This document shows positions 9,154-18,684 of a stretch of DNA of 64,000 nucleotides, piece after piece (position 1 is the first letter of the stretch; every line of letters starts with the position of its first letter). The translations under genes were made by a program, and so were the position numbers. The DNA is taken from the NCBI GenBank assembly GCA_019058365.1, contig JAHPZE010000015.1, positions 33,873 through 97,872 on the forward strand, read 5' to 3'. Source of the stretch: Promethearchaeota archaeon (GTDB lineage Archaea > Asgardarchaeota > Lokiarchaeia > Sigyniarchaeales > SOKP01). The notes beneath the pieces are model-generated. The model searched no databases and had not been told where the DNA came from. It saw only the letters and a list, made by a program, of their open reading frames with translations.

Positions 9154-9632
9154 ATTTGAATTTTATAAAAAACGAGTATTTTTCCAAAAAAATAGAAAAA
9201 TACTTACATCACTTATTTCAAGTAAATAAAGAAATAGTAGGAGTAATATTATTTGGCTCAATAGCAAGAGGAGATGCAACTTACTCGGAAGAAAAGATAA
9301 GTGACATTGATTTAATTATAATTTTTAGAGATAATGAACTTCCAGAACATTATAGAAAAAGAAATGATCTGAAATTTAAATTAATGCAATCAGCACCTTC
9401 AGGAGTAGATTCACTCTGGATGACAGAAAGAGAATTTTTAAATTTAGTTAAAATAAAAACCGATATAGTCTTATATGCTTTGGATGAGGGAAAAATGTTA
9501 TATGATCCAGTAGGGTTGATAAAAAAACAAAAAGATATTTTATTTAAAGAATTGAAAAAAAAAGGCGTTAAAAAAGAAAAACATTATTGGGTCTGGCCGA
9601 TAAAAAGTTTTGGAGAAGAAATTGAATGGTAA
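9144..9632 (+). CDS. MNT-type nucleotidyltransferase, probable antitoxin
   Basis: A minimal nucleotidyltransferase of the polymerase-beta fold. The catalytic strand GVILFGSIARGD leads to the metal-binding pair DID at residues 54-56, and a third acidic or polar position is expected in the strand near residue 105. In characterised HepT/MntA systems the MNT protein neutralises the HEPN toxin by adenylylating it; that role is inferred here from the 10-bp overlap with the HEPN gene. The spacing between GS (38-39) and DID is 14 residues, against about 10 in the usual GSx10DxD, owing to a short loop (YSEEKIS). The C-terminal tail is basic. It could also be a stand-alone kanamycin nucleotidyltransferase-like enzyme, but the pairing argues against this. 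Confidence 0.82.
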   Translation: MDIDLNFIKNEYFSKKIEKYLHHLFQVNKEIVGVILFGSIARGDATYSEEKISDIDLIIIFRDNELPEHYRKRNDLKFKLMQSAPSGVDSLWMTEREFLNLVKIKTDIVLYALDEGKMLYDPVGLIKKQKDILFKELKKKGVKKEKHYWVWPIKSFGEEIEW

Positions 9633-9667
9633 TGGATTTTTAATAAAATTTTTAAGATTTTTTTTAA

Positions 9668-9680
9668 AATTATATATAAA
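9668..9680 (+). promoter_or_regulatory. Possible TATA box for the amidohydrolase gene
   Basis: A TATATATAAA element lies about 75 nt before the ATG at 9754. It would give transcription from about 9700 with a 50-nt leader. The context is generally AT-rich, so the call is weak. Confidence 0.3.
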
Positions 9681-9753
9681 TTAACTAGTTAAATTCTAAA
9701 ATGAATGAGAAAATAAATTATATAAAAAAATATAAAAGAATTGAAATAAGAAA

Positions 9754-11301
9754 ATGTTAACATGTACTTTAGAGCAAGATGGAAAAAAGCGAATAGAGCA
9801 TTTACTTGTAATTGATGCACATTCTCATCTAGGGCAAGATGTTGATGGAGCTACAATGATGAATCCTTTAGCTCCAGGAGCAGGGACTTTCGATTTTTGG
9901 GGTAATGTCCAAGGCAGAATTAAGGCAGATTGGGAGAAGACAGGGGAACAATCATTTACAACTACAATGGATGGGAAATTTACAAAAATCTCATGGTCAT
10001 TCACTCCCTTTCCTTTTACAGATAGACTTTATACTGAACTTGAAAAGCTCGGAAAGAGTCATTCTGCTTTAAAAGCAAAATCTAAGTTTTACTCGTTCAT
10101 AGATCAAGGTGTATGCTTTCCATTTCAAGACGTGTTTAGAGATAAACATCCCGAAGCGCTATATAGAGCAAGCAATATAAATATTTCACGTTTTACTACA
10201 AGATTCCCTTTTTCTATGAAATTAATTGGATATGGTCGCTGTGATCCAATGGAGGGACAAAAAGCTGTAAACGAAGTAAAGTATATAAGAGAAATATTAG
10301 GACTTCGAGGTTTAAAATTACATCCTCGATCAGAAGGATATATAGATAAAATAACTTCTGTAAAAGTAGTTAATGTGCTTGTAGAAGCAGCCAGTTATTC
10401 TTTACCAGTTATTTTTGATACAAGAGGTCGGGGATCGATCTTAGAAATTGGTAAATTAATAAGATCTGCTAGAAATATAATTCAGTCCAAATATCCTGAT
10501 TTATTACCTCATTTAAAAATTATTATAGCTCATTTTGCTCAAGGAAATATTGATGATTATGAAGTGTATAATACTATTGTTCAACCAAATACATACGGAG
10601 ATCTTTCAATGTTGCATGGAGCAGGTGCAGGAAATTTCTTTGAAAGTTTTCGAAGATGGTTTCAATCCAATAACAAAAAAAGTGTAGATAATCGAGATTG
10701 GTCGGAATATATCTTGTTTGCTTCAGATTTTCCCTACTTTGGAGATGCACATGCACAGAAACTAATGAAATATATTATTAATAAACAGTTCTTTGATACA
10801 GGGGGAACAATCGCGGATGTTAGAAATATCGTTGGGTTAAATCAATTGAAAGTTTTACCAGAGTACAATCTTCCTCAAATTAAGAAAGAACAAAAAGTTA
10901 CCCCTAGTTTAATCCTTTCTAACCCATTATTTAATGAAAATAAGATGAGTACTTATGATATGTCCATAGTGGTTTTAGCAAAGTTAATTGTTGAGAATAA
11001 ATTAGATATTAAAAAATTCTGTATTCAATTCAAAGATTCTTGGGATTCTTTTAGCGAAGATATTTTATTAAGCATCATATCTAATAAGAATAAAAAAGAA
11101 ATAAACTTATTATTGATGAATTTAGTGAAAGATCAGATTTCTCTTTTTGCACCATTGCAAGGCAATATTGAATGGAAAAAATTTGGATATAAATATTTTA
11201 ATCCAGAAGACCGTGCTTTCTTTGCGTCAGTATTTAAACAAAATTATTTAGCTACAGATGTTCTAAAAACAGTAGAGACTTTTTCACATATATATACTTA
11301 G
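9754..11301 (+). CDS. Amidohydrolase-superfamily protein (Amidohydro_2 type)
   Basis: A TIM-barrel metal-dependent hydrolase or decarboxylase. The metal site can be followed: DAHSHLG (His23, His25) on strand 1, KLHP in mid-barrel near residue 188, IIAHF near residue 252, and FASDFPY near residue 328, which supplies the last Asp. This order matches the amidohydrolase-2 family (PF04909), which includes ACMSD-like decarboxylases and many enzymes of unknown substrate. An unusual insertion at about residues 30-110 is rich in Gly, Phe and Trp. A C-terminal helical extension of about 130 residues (380-515) is also beyond the core fold. It stands alone on the plus strand, so context does not point to a substrate. 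Confidence 0.8.
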   Translation: MLTCTLEQDGKKRIEHLLVIDAHSHLGQDVDGATMMNPLAPGAGTFDFWGNVQGRIKADWEKTGEQSFTTTMDGKFTKISWSFTPFPFTDRLYTELEKLGKSHSALKAKSKFYSFIDQGVCFPFQDVFRDKHPEALYRASNINISRFTTRFPFSMKLIGYGRCDPMEGQKAVNEVKYIREILGLRGLKLHPRSEGYIDKITSVKVVNVLVEAASYSLPVIFDTRGRGSILEIGKLIRSARNIIQSKYPDLLPHLKIIIAHFAQGNIDDYEVYNTIVQPNTYGDLSMLHGAGAGNFFESFRRWFQSNNKKSVDNRDWSEYILFASDFPYFGDAHAQKLMKYIINKQFFDTGGTIADVRNIVGLNQLKVLPEYNLPQIKKEQKVTPSLILSNPLFNENKMSTYDMSIVVLAKLIVENKLDIKKFCIQFKDSWDSFSEDILLSIISNKNKKEINLLLMNLVKDQISLFAPLQGNIEWKKFGYKYFNPEDRAFFASVFKQNYLATDVLKTVETFSHIYT

Positions 11302-11463
11302 AATATTGAAATTCACTCTCAAAAAATTTTATTCTATTGCACAATAAATTATACTTAAAAAGAATATTAATGTCTTATTCAAAGAGATCTTATTTAATTT
11401 TCGTGTGATAGAAAGATATTATTTATTAATTTTAGACATCATTTTTTAAAATTACTTAAGTTT

Positions 11464-12498
11464 TTAAGAAAATTGTTTTAATTTCTCTGATTTCTCATAG
11501 AACTCTCTCCCAAGTCGATCATCTCCAATTTCAATGCATTTTTCAGCTAATTTTTCGAAAAGTAAAGCAGCATTAGAAAAATTTCCATTTTCTAACGCTG
11601 TTTCAACACTATTTACCAGATTTTCTCGTTCAAAAAGGGGTTTTAATAAGGGAGAGTCTTCAACACTCATTTCAAGAATATCTGCGATAATTCGAATCAT
11701 TCTATCACGATTATTAGGATTGACAGCAATCATAGAATACGCTTTAACACCAGTCATTCTTTCAATATCTTCAACTTTCACGGCTTCAGTTAAATCTTGC
11801 TTATTAGCTATTATTGCTGCATGAGCATAAGGAGCCTCTTCAGTAATTAACTCCAAAAAAGATCTACTTCTTTCAATATTATTAAGTGTTGAATCAGTAA
11901 TTAATAAGACAGCATCACTGCCTTTAATAAATTTGTTCCAAAGAATGCTAAATTGTTCTTGACCAGCGAAGTCCCATAAATAAAACACTAAATTTCCAAT
12001 TTTGATTGTTGCTATCTCACCATTAATAGTAGGAATATGCTGTAGTGGAATTTCTTTTGCTTTAATCAATTGAGTAATTGTGGTTTTACCTACACCAGAG
12101 TATCCAACAAGAGAAATTTTTGGTTTGAGATTTCTATGAAATCCATCAATGATAGAATCTAAAACATTAAAAATAGCATTATCTTTAATCGTATGAATTG
12201 TATCTCCAAATAAACTTAAAAATTCCATTTTTAATCTATATAATTCTGATTGAACTCTATTATAATCGTCGCTTAATGCAGATATAAAAACAAAAATTAA
12301 ATTTAGCTCTTTTTCAGTAATGTAAGATATTTTATATTTAAAATAATCATAAGTTCCAAACTCTTTACCTATTCTTGAAAAAGAAGCATTACTAATATCT
12401 GAAACAACATTTTTAAATTCCACATCTCTTAATGCTTTTGCGTAATCTCTCCTATATAATACGGTTCCATTCTTGATTACAAAAACTTGTCTAAGCAT
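11464..12498 (-). CDS. Longin-Arf-type small GTPase fusion
   Basis: Residues 1-120 look like a longin/Roadblock-type alpha-beta domain (opening strand QVFVIKNGTVLYRR). Residues 125-280 are an Arf/Ras-like GTPase with G1 GYSGVGKTT (132-140), G3 DFAGQE (176-181) and G4 NKQD (232-235). All nucleotide-binding motifs are intact, including the catalytic Gln. Residues 285-344 form two or three amphipathic helices like a short TPR. No lipidation signal is visible. It is the last gene of a minus-strand set with a RagA-like GTPase (42 bp upstream) and a double-longin protein. In eukaryotes longin domains control GTPases on membranes, so the fused longin may act in cis. That is inference. Confidence 0.85.
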   Translation of the reverse strand: MLRQVFVIKNGTVLYRRDYAKALRDVEFKNVVSDISNASFSRIGKEFGTYDYFKYKISYITEKELNLIFVFISALSDDYNRVQSELYRLKMEFLSLFGDTIHTIKDNAIFNVLDSIIDGFHRNLKPKISLVGYSGVGKTTITQLIKAKEIPLQHIPTINGEIATIKIGNLVFYLWDFAGQEQFSILWNKFIKGSDAVLLITDSTLNNIERSRSFLELITEEAPYAHAAIIANKQDLTEAVKVEDIERMTGVKAYSMIAVNPNNRDRMIRIIADILEMSVEDSPLLKPLFERENLVNSVETALENGNFSNAALLFEKLAEKCIEIGDDRLGREFYEKSEKLKQFS

Positions 12499-12540
12499 AG
12501 TTTTATCTCAATATTTCAAACCGAAATTATCAAATATTTT

Positions 12541-13473
12541 TTACGTTCTCCGGATTTTATAATAATTTTCAATTTTCAACTTTATTTTTTCTTTTAAATT
12601 AGATATTTCATCAGTTTTATTATTTTCTGAAAAAATAATCAATTTTTTAAGTTCGGGATTTATAATTTCAAGATCACCAACAATTAATTTTAGAATTTCA
12701 ACTCCAGAACTAATAGATTGAATATTTCTCTTAATATCATAATTACCGTCAATGGTTCTTATATAATAGGAAATTACAAAATAAATTTTATAAATTAGTT
12801 CTGTGTTAAAATCATTAGTCATCGATTGTACAATAATATAATTTTTGCTGTTAGTAATAAAACAAATCAAATTGGTAAAATTTTTGATATTTTCATCAAT
12901 AATTATCTTTAAATTCTTAGAATCCTGTGATAGATTACTCAATATCTCCGAAAAAGCATTAAATATAGTGTAATCTATTTCTGGATAGATACTTGTAAAA
13001 TAGAAAGGTATTTCTATTGGTAGAGTAAATCGACTTTTTATACCTCTCTTCATTAAATGGAAATTATCACTAACTTTTTGGTTAATTAAATCAATCTTAT
13101 GAAAAAGAATTACCAGATTATTTTCATTGTTCCTAACTTTCAAAATTTCGAAGATAAGCTTTACTTCTTTAATAATTTCTTGGGAATTTTGTATCCATAT
13201 TGGATAATCTAAGATATAAATAACAACGCCAGCATTTTGAAAAGCTTTTATCTGATCATTTTCGTCTAATAATAAAAAAGGTAACTCTTGCCCAGAAGTG
13301 TCAAATATACTTAATTCTATATCCATCCATGAATATGACCTTTGAATTATTCCGCGTGTAGGTTCGAGAGGATTTAGCATAAGATCAGCGGGATTTCCTC
13401 CTTCAAATAAAAGATTAAGAATACTTGTTTTACCTACTCCAGCTCTTCCTATTAAAGTTATTTTTTCAGGCAT
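12541..13473 (-). CDS. RagA/Gtr1-like GTPase
   Basis: The G domain covers about residues 1-185: G1 GRAGVGKTS (9-17), switch I Thr39 in EPTRGI, G3 DTSGQE (58-63), and G4 HKID (125-128) in place of NKxD. The HKxD form is typical of Rag/Gtr GTPases. Residues about 190-310 form an alpha-beta domain compatible with the C-terminal Roadblock/longin-like dimerisation domain of Rag proteins. It resembles the GTPase part of the longin-Rag fusion encoded at 46973-48286, with the same GRAGxGKT, NPLEPTRGI and SGQEL blocks. The upstream gene, 41 bp away, encodes longin domains, so here the longin and GTPase parts are separate proteins. A heterodimer with another Rag is likely but its partner is unknown. 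Confidence 0.85.
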   Translation of the reverse strand: MPEKITLIGRAGVGKTSILNLLFEGGNPADLMLNPLEPTRGIIQRSYSWMDIELSIFDTSGQELPFLLLDENDQIKAFQNAGVVIYILDYPIWIQNSQEIIKEVKLIFEILKVRNNENNLVILFHKIDLINQKVSDNFHLMKRGIKSRFTLPIEIPFYFTSIYPEIDYTIFNAFSEILSNLSQDSKNLKIIIDENIKNFTNLICFITNSKNYIIVQSMTNDFNTELIYKIYFVISYYIRTIDGNYDIKRNIQSISSGVEILKLIVGDLEIINPELKKLIIFSENNKTDEISNLKEKIKLKIENYYKIRRT

Positions 13474-13514
13474 TTTGTTATAAATAAGTTTTTTTTCAAT
13501 AAGTACACAAAATT

Positions 13515-14324
13515 TTAAATTATAAAGTATTGATCAATTACTTCTTCAAATTCGAAAAATTGGGTTAATTCGCCATTGAAATTTTTAAGCTCAATTCTAG
13601 TATCAAATTTTTCTATAAATTCGTCGGATATTATTTGCATATATCTTTTGAATGTTTTTGGTATTTCTCCTCTTTCAATTAAGTAGGCAAATATAGCGTT
13701 TTTTTTTATATTCAAATAAAAATTTTGATTTCCAAAATTTATTTGTCTAAGAGTTATACCTGGTTCTTTACGCATCATTTCTCTTGAAAAGGTTAAAATA
13801 GCTGAAATAAAACCACTTATAGGTAACTCACATTCAATAAGCTTTTTTTCTTCTTTATTTATCTTCGAGAGTAATAAATGCCCTGCTATTCCAATAATGA
13901 ATAATGCTAATACTCCTTTGAATTTTGGGATATTAATCTTGTTATAACAAATATCTTTTATAGTTGAGATGGCCTCATGTTGACATAAACTATCATATAA
14001 TTGCCGAGAAAGATTATATAATTCTGAAAAATTCAATATTTTCTCTTTTTTATCTAAATATATGACACATATAATTTCATCTTGTTCATTATAAAAGTAA
14101 TGAATGTATAAAGTAAAATTTGAGATTATATCAATTAAAATACCTTCTTTTTTTGTTAAAATTTTTTCTATATTTTTATTAATTATATTTCTAATTAGTT
14201 GGATACCTATTCCCTTTTGAAAAATAATTTCTATTTCTCTTTTTGAACTAATACCTAGGATTTTTACTAATCCAATTCCTAAGAGTTCTATTGAATTCGT
14301 ATTATATTTTACTGCTGAAATCAT
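13515..14324 (-). CDS. Double longin-like domain protein
   Basis: The protein has two similar alpha-beta modules. Residues about 1-115 contain strands ending in EIICVIYLDKKEKI followed by a long helix. This matches in pattern the longin domain fused to the Rag GTPase encoded at 46973, which has EIVIIILDEKEKID followed by a helix. Residues about 125-250 are a second module (GVLALFIIGIAGHLLLS opening, then helix and strands). No enzyme motif or membrane helix is clear, although the start of module two is hydrophobic. It is the first gene of the minus-strand operon with a RagA-like GTPase and a longin-Arf GTPase, so it probably binds or regulates the GTPase. The fold assignment is by pattern only. 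Confidence 0.6.
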   Translation of the reverse strand: MISAVKYNTNSIELLGIGLVKILGISSKREIEIIFQKGIGIQLIRNIINKNIEKILTKKEGILIDIISNFTLYIHYFYNEQDEIICVIYLDKKEKILNFSELYNLSRQLYDSLCQHEAISTIKDICYNKINIPKFKGVLALFIIGIAGHLLLSKINKEEKKLIECELPISGFISAILTFSREMMRKEPGITLRQINFGNQNFYLNIKKNAIFAYLIERGEIPKTFKRYMQIISDEFIEKFDTRIELKNFNGELTQFFEFEEVIDQYFII

Positions 14325-14764
14325 TTAAGTTCTCTGGATATAATTTTGGTAATTTTACACTTTCTTGCTAAATTTACTATTGATTTTTCTTCCAAAAAAC
14401 GCTTTTTTTAATATATTTTTTAATGTAATTAGGATCTAATTCTTATAAACATAATATAAAAAAGGTTCTTTTTTAATCTTTGCTTCCCATAAAAAATTAT
14501 TTATTGCCTAATATTTTATAACTTAGAACTTATTAGATTTAAATTCATTTTTTTTGTACCCTTTATTCAATTTAAGGTTAAAATATTTATATGAATTCTA
14601 TTATTTTATGTTTATATTTAAGTTATAATTTTGATTTTAAAAATTCTGATTTAGAAAAGGACATTAAAAATAAATTTAAGATTGAATCTATTCATAATGA
14701 TATTTACCTAGATTTGAAATTCTCAATTGTTAATTACATATTATAATTTATATGGTTAAATATA
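14325..14764. other. Divergent intergenic region, 440 bp
   Basis: This gap separates the minus-strand longin/Rag operon from a plus-strand REC-kinase and should hold promoters for both. It is very AT-rich, so TATA boxes are not unique; AAAATATTTATAT near 14580 is the best plus-strand candidate. A 51-codon open frame (14591-14746, plus) ends 18 bp before the kinase gene. It has no SD or recognisable domain and I do not call it as a gene, although its composition is not obviously random. Confidence 0.5.
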
Positions 14765-15898
14765 ATGAATAAAGAAGTAATTCAAATCCTGCTAATCGAA
14801 GATAATCCTGGAGATGCTCGGCTTATCCAAGAATTTCTTAAGGATTCCAAAAAAGTTGATTTTATAATAAAAAATCATGAAACTCTTAGTGAAGGATTAG
14901 AAGAGTTATTAAATAATAAATTTGACATTATTTTATTAGACCTTAATCTCCCTGACAGTTCTGGGTATGATACTGTGAAAATTATATATGAAAAAATAAA
15001 GTTTATTCCTATTATTATACTTACTGGAAGAGATGATGAAGAATTAGCATTGAATTCTTTAAAATTCGGAATACAGGATTATTTAATTAAAGGAAAAATA
15101 GATCCAATTCTATTAGAACGATCTATTCTCTATACAATTGAGAGATATCATTATATTGAAGCATTCAAACTATCAGAAGAAAAAATTCGTGGAGAATTAA
15201 ATCGTACAAATTTTTATAAAGATTTGTTTATCCATGATATAAATGATATCTTTCAAGGGATAATGTCGGCAACCCAGATTTATAATATGCAACTTAAAAA
15301 TCCTGAAACTAGTAATTATATTATTGATATTAACGAGATCATTGAAAATCAAATTAAAAGAGGAGCAAAATTAATTTCAAATGTAAGAAAACTCTCTCAA
15401 CTTGAAGAAACTGAAATAGTTCTTAAACCCGTTTTAGTATATAATTTTGTATTAAGATCAATTAAAACATTATTAGATACACACAAAAATCAAATAATTA
15501 ATTCCCAAGTAATTTCACCCCATAATAACCTAAGTGTACTTGCTAATGATGATTTAGAAGAAGTATTTGATAATATTTTAATAAATGCTGTAAGACATAA
15601 TGAGAATCCAATAATAGAGATCATAATCAAAATTTCTAGATCAACATTAGATAAGATAAATTATATTAAAATTGAATTTATAGATAATGGAATAGGTATC
15701 GAAGATTCAAGAAAAGAATCAATTTTTTTAAGGGGGACTACGAAAGATACTTATAAAGGTGGTCTAGGTTTGGGATTATCTCTTGTTAGTAAAATTATTG
15801 AGAGTTATAAAGGTAGAATTTGGGTGGAAGATCGAATTGAGGGAGATTATTCTCAGGGAAGTAATTTTGTTATGTTAATTCCTGCTTCTGGAGAATAA
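14765..15898 (+). CDS. REC-histidine kinase without sensor domain
   Basis: Residues 1-122 form a receiver: acidic pair in IEDNPGD, phospho-acceptor Asp59 in LLDLNLP, Thr in ILTG and Lys in LIKG. Residues about 148-215 are a dimerisation/phosphotransfer domain with His157 in FIHDIND. Residues 245-375 are an HATPase_c domain with the N box NAVRHNEN, G1 DNGIGI and G2 GGLGLGLSLV. The protein has no PAS or GAF sensor, so its input is probably phosphoryl transfer to the receiver. The DHp-HATPase half is closely similar in layout to the kinase at 18685-20550, including the FYKDLFxHDxN signature. This suggests a shared family of receiver-controlled kinases. It is convergent with the minus-strand kinase operon. 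Confidence 0.9.
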   Translation: MNKEVIQILLIEDNPGDARLIQEFLKDSKKVDFIIKNHETLSEGLEELLNNKFDIILLDLNLPDSSGYDTVKIIYEKIKFIPIIILTGRDDEELALNSLKFGIQDYLIKGKIDPILLERSILYTIERYHYIEAFKLSEEKIRGELNRTNFYKDLFIHDINDIFQGIMSATQIYNMQLKNPETSNYIIDINEIIENQIKRGAKLISNVRKLSQLEETEIVLKPVLVYNFVLRSIKTLLDTHKNQIINSQVISPHNNLSVLANDDLEEVFDNILINAVRHNENPIIEIIIKISRSTLDKINYIKIEFIDNGIGIEDSRKESIFLRGTTKDTYKGGLGLGLSLVSKIIESYKGRIWVEDRIEGDYSQGSNFVMLIPASGE

Positions 15899-16040
15899 TG
15901 ATATTTAGTAGTGTACCTTTTTTTGTGTCTATGTCTATAATAATTATTAAAAATAAAAAACATATATACAGTTTTATAGAATCAATTTCTCTTTTTAAAA
16001 ATAATATATTTTCAAATTAAGATAAGAACAACATTTTTTG

Positions 16041-18269
16041 TTAATTAGTTTCAGAATTTTTAGGAATAGTAAAAAAAAAAGTAGAACCCTTATTTACTTG
16101 GCTGGTAAACCAGATTTCTCCTCCATGAAGTTGTACTAATCGTTTTGTAAGTGCTAAACCTAATCCCGTCCCAGGAATTTTTTTTTTCATTTTATGTTCT
16201 ATCCTTCCAAATTCCTTGAAGATAACATGATAATCTTCTTGAGCAATCCCAACTCCTGTATCTTCAATTTGAAACTCCCAATGATTATTTTTATCAATGC
16301 ATCTAAAAATTATTTTTCCTTTTTCTGTGAATTTTATTGCATTATTAAGAAGATTAAATAAAATTTGTTTGAACCTTAATGGATCCGCTCTTATATATAT
16401 ATCATCACTAATACCTTCTGAATGATAGCTTACTCCTTTCTCAATAAATAAATAGTTTACAATAGAAATCAATTCTTTCATCATTGAAATTAATTGAAAA
16501 GTTTCAAAATTCAATTCAAATTTACCGACTTCAATTAAGGATAAATCTAAAGTTGATTCAGTTAGTTTTTTCAAATGATTAGCTTCTGAGTTAATATCCT
16601 TTAAAGTCTCTAATTGTTCCTTATTTAATTCTCCATAAGCTCCTTCTAATAATAAATCTGTAAATCCTGAAATCACATTTAAGGGTGTTCTTAATTCATG
16701 AGACATTGTTGCCATAAATTTCACCTTAAATTCCAGTGAGTTAATTAATTGGTCTAATAATTTTTCGCGATTCCTCTCATAATTCTTTCTTTCTGTGATA
16801 TCAGAAAAAAAAGATTGAATAATCATATTATCAGCGATTTTTATAATAGTTGATGTTACTTCTACATCAATTAATTTTCCATCCTTTCTTTGAATTGATA
16901 TTTCTAAATTATTGAGTTCTGATGAATTATATAAATCTTCATTATAATGCTTATCAATAATTTCTGTATATTCCGAGTCAAATATGTCATGAATCTTAAA
17001 ATTCAATAGCTCATCTTCACGATATTTAAATAAATTTATAGATTCTTGGTTAACCCGTAAAATTTTCCCACTTATATCGATTAAAAGTATTGCTAAGGGC
17101 GCATCTTCTATTAATGCATTCATTTCATGGAGAGTCTGTTCCAATCTTCTTACTTCTTGCTCTGATTGTTTAATTTCAGTTATATCTTGAATTAATATAT
17201 AAATCAGCTTTTTATTGTCAAAATCCATCAAGGAAAATCTAAGTATACTCCAAATTGAATTTTTATTTTTCTTTTTAATTTTTAATTGTACTGGTTCTGG
17301 TATTTCTCCTTCTTGTAAAATCTTAAATGCGTTTTTAAATAGAGCAATGTTTTTTTTTGAAATTAATGGAGTATTTGTATAACACTTGTATAAAATTTCA
17401 TCTTTGCCATATCCTATTAATTTCTCTAACATTGAATTACAGTCTAGGAAGATTCCATCCATATTCACAATAAGAATAGGATATGGCGAATTTTCAAACA
17501 AATCTCTGTATTTCTTTTCACTTTCTTTTAACTTTTCCTCAAATTTTTTTCGTTCAGATATATCTCGAAGCGTTAAAAGATAAGCAGGTTCATTGTCCCA
17601 TTCAATTTTTACTGCTTGAATCTCTCCAGTTAAAATTACTCCGTCTTTTTGTGCTATTGAAATTTCATTTTTTTCTCCATCTCTTTTTGGTAAATAAAAA
17701 AATAATCCAATAATTTCATTAATTTTTTTATTAAGATATCTTTCAGCAGCAGGATTTAAGAACTTTACTTTACCAGATTTATCAATGATAATAATACTAT
17801 CAGCATTCTCTTCAATTATCTTTCGAAAACGAGCTTCAGTTTCTTGTAATGATTTTGTCAATGAATCCATCGCCAAAATTATCTTATACCTATCTATAGA
17901 GTGCAATATCGCCCGGATAAGAGGATTACCTTCTATTTCCCCTTTAATTAAATAATCTTGAGCGCCTGTTTGAACTGCTTTCCGCGCTAAAATTTCATCG
18001 TTAAGCCCTGTTATAACAATTATTGGTATTTTCTTTACTTTTTCCCTTGTCCGTAGAACTGTTTCAAATCCATCACTATCTGGAAGCTTTAAATCTAACA
18101 AAATAACATCGAACTCTCTTTCTTCAATAAATTTTAATCCATCTGAAAGCGTTTCAGCATTCCATAAATCAAAATTAAAACTTGTTACTTGGTTAAGTAA
18201 TTCTTTTATTAATCGAGCATCACCAGGATTATCTTCGATTAATAATATTTTTAAATTATTATTCACCAT
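16041..18269 (-). CDS. Hybrid sensor kinase REC-PAS-PAS-PAS-HisKA-HATPase
   Basis: The receiver (1-122) has IEDNPGD and Asp59 in LLDLKLP. Three PAS domains follow at about 140-245, 250-365 and 375-495, each ending in a DIxE(R/I)K-type linker. HisKA sits at about 515-580 with the H box SHELRTP, and HATPase_c at about 620-738 with NNAIKFT, DTGVGI and GTGLGLAL. No membrane helix is present, so signals are cytoplasmic. This is the last gene of the stressosome/two-component operon, 18 bp after the receiver gene. The placement of REC at the N-terminus means that it may be a phosphorelay acceptor that tunes the attached kinase. PAS ligands cannot be inferred. Confidence 0.92.
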   Translation of the reverse strand: MVNNNLKILLIEDNPGDARLIKELLNQVTSFNFDLWNAETLSDGLKFIEEREFDVILLDLKLPDSDGFETVLRTREKVKKIPIIVITGLNDEILARKAVQTGAQDYLIKGEIEGNPLIRAILHSIDRYKIILAMDSLTKSLQETEARFRKIIEENADSIIIIDKSGKVKFLNPAAERYLNKKINEIIGLFFYLPKRDGEKNEISIAQKDGVILTGEIQAVKIEWDNEPAYLLTLRDISERKKFEEKLKESEKKYRDLFENSPYPILIVNMDGIFLDCNSMLEKLIGYGKDEILYKCYTNTPLISKKNIALFKNAFKILQEGEIPEPVQLKIKKKNKNSIWSILRFSLMDFDNKKLIYILIQDITEIKQSEQEVRRLEQTLHEMNALIEDAPLAILLIDISGKILRVNQESINLFKYREDELLNFKIHDIFDSEYTEIIDKHYNEDLYNSSELNNLEISIQRKDGKLIDVEVTSTIIKIADNMIIQSFFSDITERKNYERNREKLLDQLINSLEFKVKFMATMSHELRTPLNVISGFTDLLLEGAYGELNKEQLETLKDINSEANHLKKLTESTLDLSLIEVGKFELNFETFQLISMMKELISIVNYLFIEKGVSYHSEGISDDIYIRADPLRFKQILFNLLNNAIKFTEKGKIIFRCIDKNNHWEFQIEDTGVGIAQEDYHVIFKEFGRIEHKMKKKIPGTGLGLALTKRLVQLHGGEIWFTSQVNKGSTFFFTIPKNSETN

Positions 18270-18287
18270 TTAATCACCAATTTATTA

Positions 18288-18683
18288 TCAAGTGGAATTA
18301 GCTTCACTATTGACTCTATTCGGTGAATTTAACGCTTTATTAACACTCGTAATTAATTCTTCATGAGTAAAAGGTTTCTTTAAAAAGATAGAAGCTCCAA
18401 TAGAAATCGCTTCATTTTTAATGCTATTATCAGCACTTGCAAAAATAATTTTTGATTTTTTTTTTAAGCTTAGAATTTCCTTTGCTGCTTCTAATCCATT
18501 TTTAACCGGCATTCGATAATCTAATAAAATGATATCTGGTTTTTCTGATAAAGATTTGAAAATACTAATTGCTATTTCTCCATTATTCGCTTTTTCAATA
18601 ATATCAAAACCTTTTGATTTTAACATCAACTCATACATTCTTTGTAAATCTAAATCATCCTCAACAATAAAGATACTTGTTAT
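18288..18683 (-). CDS. Single-domain response regulator, probable ATA start
   Basis: A CheY-like receiver with phospho-acceptor Asp in IILLDYRMP, Ser/Ala switch in IIFASADN, and Lys in LKKPFT. The first ATG (18638) would remove strand beta-1 and the acidic pocket. Fifteen codons further upstream in the same frame encode ITSIFIVEDDLDLQR, exactly the missing beta-1 and acidic pair. Between that point and the in-frame stop there is no ATG, GTG or TTG. The best candidate is ATA at 18681-18683, placed 6 nt after a strong SD (GAGGTGAT) and 1 nt after the stop codon of the upstream kinase. I therefore extend the gene to 18683 (131 aa). It probably receives phosphate from the adjacent kinases. Confidence 0.8.
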   Translation of the reverse strand: MTSIFIVEDDLDLQRMYELMLKSKGFDIIEKANNGEIAISIFKSLSEKPDIILLDYRMPVKNGLEAAKEILSLKKKSKIIFASADNSIKNEAISIGASIFLKKPFTHEELITSVNKALNSPNRVNSEANST

Positions 18684-18684
18684 T

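Noticed and set aside
14591..14746. 51-codon open frame before the REC-kinase gene
   Set aside because: No SD or recognised domain, and the start lies inside the best TATA candidate; could be reconsidered if homologs exist.
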